Shown: positions 6,048 to 8,277 of the stretch, one piece after another
Numbering within the stretch: the first letter of the stretch is position 1
Layout: the number at the start of each line of letters is the position of its first letter
Source of the DNA: Porticoccaceae bacterium
GTDB lineage: Bacteria > Pseudomonadota > Gammaproteobacteria > Pseudomonadales > Porticoccaceae
Assembly: GCA_023255165.1 (NCBI GenBank)
Contig: JALRJD010000013.1
Coordinates: 1-8,277, forward strand
Direction: 5' to 3'
Length of the DNA: 8,277 bases
Made by a program: the position numbers and the translations under genes
The notes under the pieces: generated by a model
Told to the model about the DNA's origin: nothing
Seen by the model: only the letters and a program-made list of their open reading frames with translations
Database searches by the model: none

Positions 6048-7190
6048 ATGAGTAATGTTAAAAAAGTAATAGTCGGCATGTCCGGTGGCGTAGATTCCTC
6101 GGTGGCTGCTTTTCTGTTGATCGAACAGGGCTACGAGGTCGAAGGTCTGTTTATGAAAAACTGGGACGAAGACGACGATACCGAATACTGCACCGCCAAG
6201 GCCGATCTAGCCGACGCCCAGCAAGTCTGCGACCGGCTTGGCATCAAGCTGCACACGGCTAATTTTGCCGCCGATTACTGGGACAATGTCTTCGAATACT
6301 TCCTTGAGGAATACCGCGCCGGACGCACGCCGAATCCGGATATTCTCTGCAACCGCGAGATAAAATTTAAGGTGTTTCTCGACTATGCGCAGATCCTCGG
6401 CGCCGACGCTATCGCCACTGGCCACTACAGCAGAGTCGCCACCGTCGATGGCCAGACACAGCTGCTGAAAGGCCTCGACCCCAACAAGGATCAGAGCTAT
6501 TTCCTTCACGCCGTTACCCAGAGTGCCTTTGCCCAATCGCTGTTTCCGGTCGGTGAACTGGAGAAACCGGAAGTGCGCCGCATAGCTGAGCAACAGGGTT
6601 TTGTGACCTCAACGAAAAAAGACAGCACCGGCATCTGCTTTATCGGCGAGCGCCGTTTTAAGGATTTTCTCGAGCAGTATATTCCGGCCCAGCCCGGCGA
6701 TATGGTGACCCCGGAAGGCGAGGTTATCGGCCAACATCAAGGGCTGATGTTTTATACCATCGGTCAGCGTCAGGGGCTTGGCATTGGCGGTGTTGCCAAC
6801 AGCCCGGACGAACCCTGGTACGCGCTGCAGAAAGATCTTGCCAACAATCGCCTGATTGTCGGTCAGGGCGGCCAGCATCCACTGCTGTTTACCGACCAAT
6901 TGCGTGCCGAAGAAATTAACTGGATTAATGGCGCCCCCACTGCCAGCTTTACTTGCATGGCGAAAACCCGCTATCGCCAGCCCGACCAGGCCTGTACTGT
7001 GATACCGACAGAAAGCGGCTGCGAGGTGCTGTTTGAGCAACCCCAACGGGCAGTGACGCCGGGGCAGTCGGTGGTCTTTTATCAGGGTGACCACTGCCTT
7101 GGTGGCGGCGTTATCGAGTCCACCTGGGTGAGACATGCCGAGCAGTTATCGATCGCCATTGGAAGTACAAATTTTGGAAGTACAAATTAA
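6048..7190 (+). CDS. mnmA: MnmA, tRNA-specific 2-thiouridylase
   Basis: MnmA installs sulfur at position 2 of the wobble uridine U34 in tRNA-Lys, -Glu and -Gln. It uses ATP and sulfur relayed by the Tus proteins. The adenylating PP-loop GMSGGVDSS occupies residues 10-18. The nucleophile Cys101 lies in NPDILCNREIKF and the persulfide-forming Cys197 in STGICFIGERRF, both intact. GHYSR (125-129) and the QGLMFYTIGQRQGLGIGG block (231-248) are family hallmarks. The length of 380 residues is normal for the family. The C-terminus carries a duplicated GSTN (372-375 and 377-380) from a 15-bp tandem duplication, beyond the conserved domain. The start at 6048 is fixed by homology (MSNVKKVIVGMSGG), not by a ribosome binding site. 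The stop codon overlaps the hflD start by one base (TAATG), so the two are probably coupled in translation. Confidence 0.97.
   Translation: MSNVKKVIVGMSGGVDSSVAAFLLIEQGYEVEGLFMKNWDEDDDTEYCTAKADLADAQQVCDRLGIKLHTANFAADYWDNVFEYFLEEYRAGRTPNPDILCNREIKFKVFLDYAQILGADAIATGHYSRVATVDGQTQLLKGLDPNKDQSYFLHAVTQSAFAQSLFPVGELEKPEVRRIAEQQGFVTSTKKDSTGICFIGERRFKDFLEQYIPAQPGDMVTPEGEVIGQHQGLMFYTIGQRQGLGIGGVANSPDEPWYALQKDLANNRLIVGQGGQHPLLFTDQLRAEEINWINGAPTASFTCMAKTRYRQPDQACTVIPTESGCEVLFEQPQRAVTPGQSVVFYQGDHCLGGGVIESTWVRHAEQLSIAIGSTNFGSTN
7161..7190 (+). repeat. 15-bp in-frame tandem duplication at the 3' end of mnmA
   Basis: ggaagtacaaatttt (7161-7175) is followed directly by ggaagtacaaattaa (7176-7190); the first 13 bases are identical. 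The copies encode GSTNF and GSTN-stop. The second copy also carries the stop of mnmA and the first base of the hflD start codon, and its ggaag lies nine bases before that start. Confidence 0.9.
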
Positions 7191-7807
7191 TGTTTGCCAA
7201 ACCCACCCATCAACAGGCAATTGCCCTGGCAGCGGTTTTTCAAGCCTGCCATCTGGTTGACCAGTTGGCCAATACAGGCGCCGCCAATGCCTCCGAAACC
7301 GAACTCTGCCTCTCCGCCCTGCTCAACCAAAATCCGGGGTCGATCGAGGAACTCTATGGTTCCGAACAGGCGCTCGAAACCGGCATCGATGCGATGAACC
7401 AGCTGCTTGGTGAGCATCGCGACCCGCAACGCTATGCATCGATTACGCTGGTCTATGTTCTCGCCGTGCTCAGCATTGAACGCCAGCTGCAGGCGCGCCC
7501 GGTGATGCTCAACAATATTGCCGAGGGCATCGAAAAGGCCCATCGTCAGGCGCAGCATTTTTCGGTTACCCACAGTAATGTGGTGGCCAATATTGCCTCG
7601 CTCTATCAGCAGACTCTGAGCACTTTGCGACGCCGGGTTCAGGTCAAGGGCAACCCGGATTATCTGCAACAACCCGGGGTAGCCGAGCGCATTCGCTGCC
7701 TGCTGTTTGCCGCGGTGCGCAGCGCCTATCTGTGGCGTCAGCTGGGTGGCAAACGCTACCATATCCTGCTCACTCGCAGAGCGCTGTTAAAGGCATTGAG
7801 CCGCTAG
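7190..7807 (+). CDS. hflD: HflD homologue
   Basis: HflD is a largely helical protein known in E. coli for binding the phage lambda CII activator and influencing lysogeny. It is peripherally associated with the inner membrane, and its housekeeping role is not settled. The 205-residue product resembles the 213-residue E. coli protein along its length. It has a similar N-terminal helix (ALAAVFQACHLVDQLA), the NPGS-x-LYG-like turn (NPGSIEELYGSEQALETG) and the near-terminal run RVQVKGNPDYLQQPGVAERI followed by AGIR/AAVR-like and LWRQLGGKR elements. No signal peptide or membrane span is apparent. Its place between mnmA and purB is the standard gammaproteobacterial order and is a main support for the name. 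The start ATG overlaps the mnmA stop, so expression is likely coupled. Confidence 0.92.
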   Translation: MFAKPTHQQAIALAAVFQACHLVDQLANTGAANASETELCLSALLNQNPGSIEELYGSEQALETGIDAMNQLLGEHRDPQRYASITLVYVLAVLSIERQLQARPVMLNNIAEGIEKAHRQAQHFSVTHSNVVANIASLYQQTLSTLRRRVQVKGNPDYLQQPGVAERIRCLLFAAVRSAYLWRQLGGKRYHILLTRRALLKALSR

Positions 7808-7838
7808 CTCAAGCGGGTTGTTGAGGCCGACAAATAAC

Positions 7839-7867
7839 CTGAAATCCGGACCTGTTTCCGTTATCAT
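7839..7867 (+). promoter_or_regulatory. Likely sigma-70 promoter for purB
   Basis: CTGAAA (7839-7844) and TATCAT (7862-7867) are separated by 17 bp and lie 35 bp before the purB ATG, in the 95-bp hflD-purB gap. The hexamers match consensus at four and five positions. I see no sequence resembling a PurR operator nearby, and no strong Shine-Dalgarno sequence before purB. Confidence 0.5.
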
Positions 7868-7902
7868 ACGCGGCTTAATTCACGACCCTGTATGGACCTG
7901 TA

Positions 7903-8277
7903 ATGACCAATCTCCCCTTCTCTGAACTGACTGCTGTTTCCCCTATCGATGGCCGCTACGGCAGCAAAACTGAACGGCTGCGCAGCGTATTTAGTGAATA
8001 TGGTCTGATCCGCTACAGAGTGATGGTTGAAGTGCGCTGGCTGCAACATCTTGCCCAGCACCCCGGCATTGTCGAAGTGGCGCCCTTCTCCGCAGCGGCC
8101 AACAATCTGCTGGAAAAGCTGGTCACCGATTTCAGCATTGAGCAGGCCCAGCGCATCAAAGAGATTGAGCGAACCACCAATCACGATGTAAAAGCGGTGG
8201 AATATCTGATCAAAGAGACCATTGCCGACAATGCCGAACTCAATGCGGTAAGCGAATTTGTGCACTTTGCCTGCACC
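7903..8277 (+). CDS. purB: Adenylosuccinate lyase, N-terminal part (runs off the window)
   Basis: PurB catalyses two beta-eliminations releasing fumarate: SAICAR to AICAR, and adenylosuccinate to AMP, in purine synthesis. The 125 codons present, starting MTNLPFSELTAVSP, align closely with E. coli PurB from its N-terminus. Signatures are SPIDGRYG (13-20), FSEYGLIRYRVMVEVRWLQ (30-48) and RTTNHDVKAVEY (90-101), a substrate-binding segment of the fumarase/aspartase superfamily. AVSEFVHFACT (115-125) follows at the window edge. About three quarters of the protein, including the signature loop with the catalytic Ser, lies beyond 8277. The ATG at 7903 is the only start that fits the homology. The frame is intact and continuous as far as it can be seen. 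Confidence 0.97.
   Translation, partial: MTNLPFSELTAVSPIDGRYGSKTERLRSVFSEYGLIRYRVMVEVRWLQHLAQHPGIVEVAPFSAAANNLLEKLVTDFSIEQAQRIKEIERTTNHDVKAVEYLIKETIADNAELNAVSEFVHFACT

Noticed and set aside
6609..7136. A 175-codon minus-strand frame inside mnmA
   Set aside because: It is antisense to conserved MnmA sequence, including the motifs near Cys197, and has no supporting signals.
7187..7762. A 191-codon minus-strand frame covering hflD
   Set aside because: The plus-strand frame matches HflD in sequence and gene order. The minus-strand frame resembles nothing I recognise.
7801..7816. CCGCT / AGCGG stem-loop at the hflD stop, possible terminator
   Set aside because: The stem has only five pairs and no T tract follows, so it is not convincing as an intrinsic terminator.

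Overview
The window looks like a chromosomal segment of a marine-type gammaproteobacterium with about 50-55% GC. Gene content, gene order and protein sequence all follow the classic gammaproteobacterial block clpA-clpS / cspD / icd / rluE-nudJ-mnmA-hflD-purB, which is also found in Escherichia coli. A lineage near the SAR92/Cellvibrionales group is possible, but that is only an impression. No sequence search was run.

Layout. Positions 2 to about 373 hold an internal piece of a RepB/ParB-type plasmid partition protein, of the kind carried by alphaproteobacterial repABC plasmids. It meets the 3' part of clpA head-on, and clpA has lost about its last 60 codons. Positions 333-2828 (minus strand) are clpS-clpA, the N-degron adaptor and the AAA+ unfoldase of the ClpAP protease. 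Divergent from clpS is a cspD-like cold-shock-domain gene (2994-3347) with an unusual disordered basic tail. A bidirectional terminator at about 3384-3411 separates it from the convergent icd gene (3477-4730, minus), NADP-isocitrate dehydrogenase of the TCA cycle. The icd 3' flank holds a 16-bp tandem repeat.

From 4852 rightward, all on the plus strand, come rluE (23S rRNA pseudouridine synthase, GTG start), nudJ (Nudix phosphatase), mnmA (tRNA 2-thiouridylase), hflD and the 5' part of purB (adenylosuccinate lyase), which runs off the window. rluE and nudJ are close enough to be co-transcribed. mnmA and hflD overlap by one base. purB has a plausible promoter of its own.

The genes are housekeeping: regulated proteolysis, central carbon metabolism, rRNA and tRNA modification, and purine synthesis. 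I see no new multi-gene system. The points worth a second look are the repB/clpA junction (chimera or real rearrangement), three independent short tandem duplications at gene ends (16 bp after icd, 13 bp after nudJ, 15 bp at the end of mnmA), the tailed CspD, and two dyads in divergent promoter regions. No tRNA, rRNA, CRISPR array, insertion sequence or gene-free stretch over 300 bases is present.
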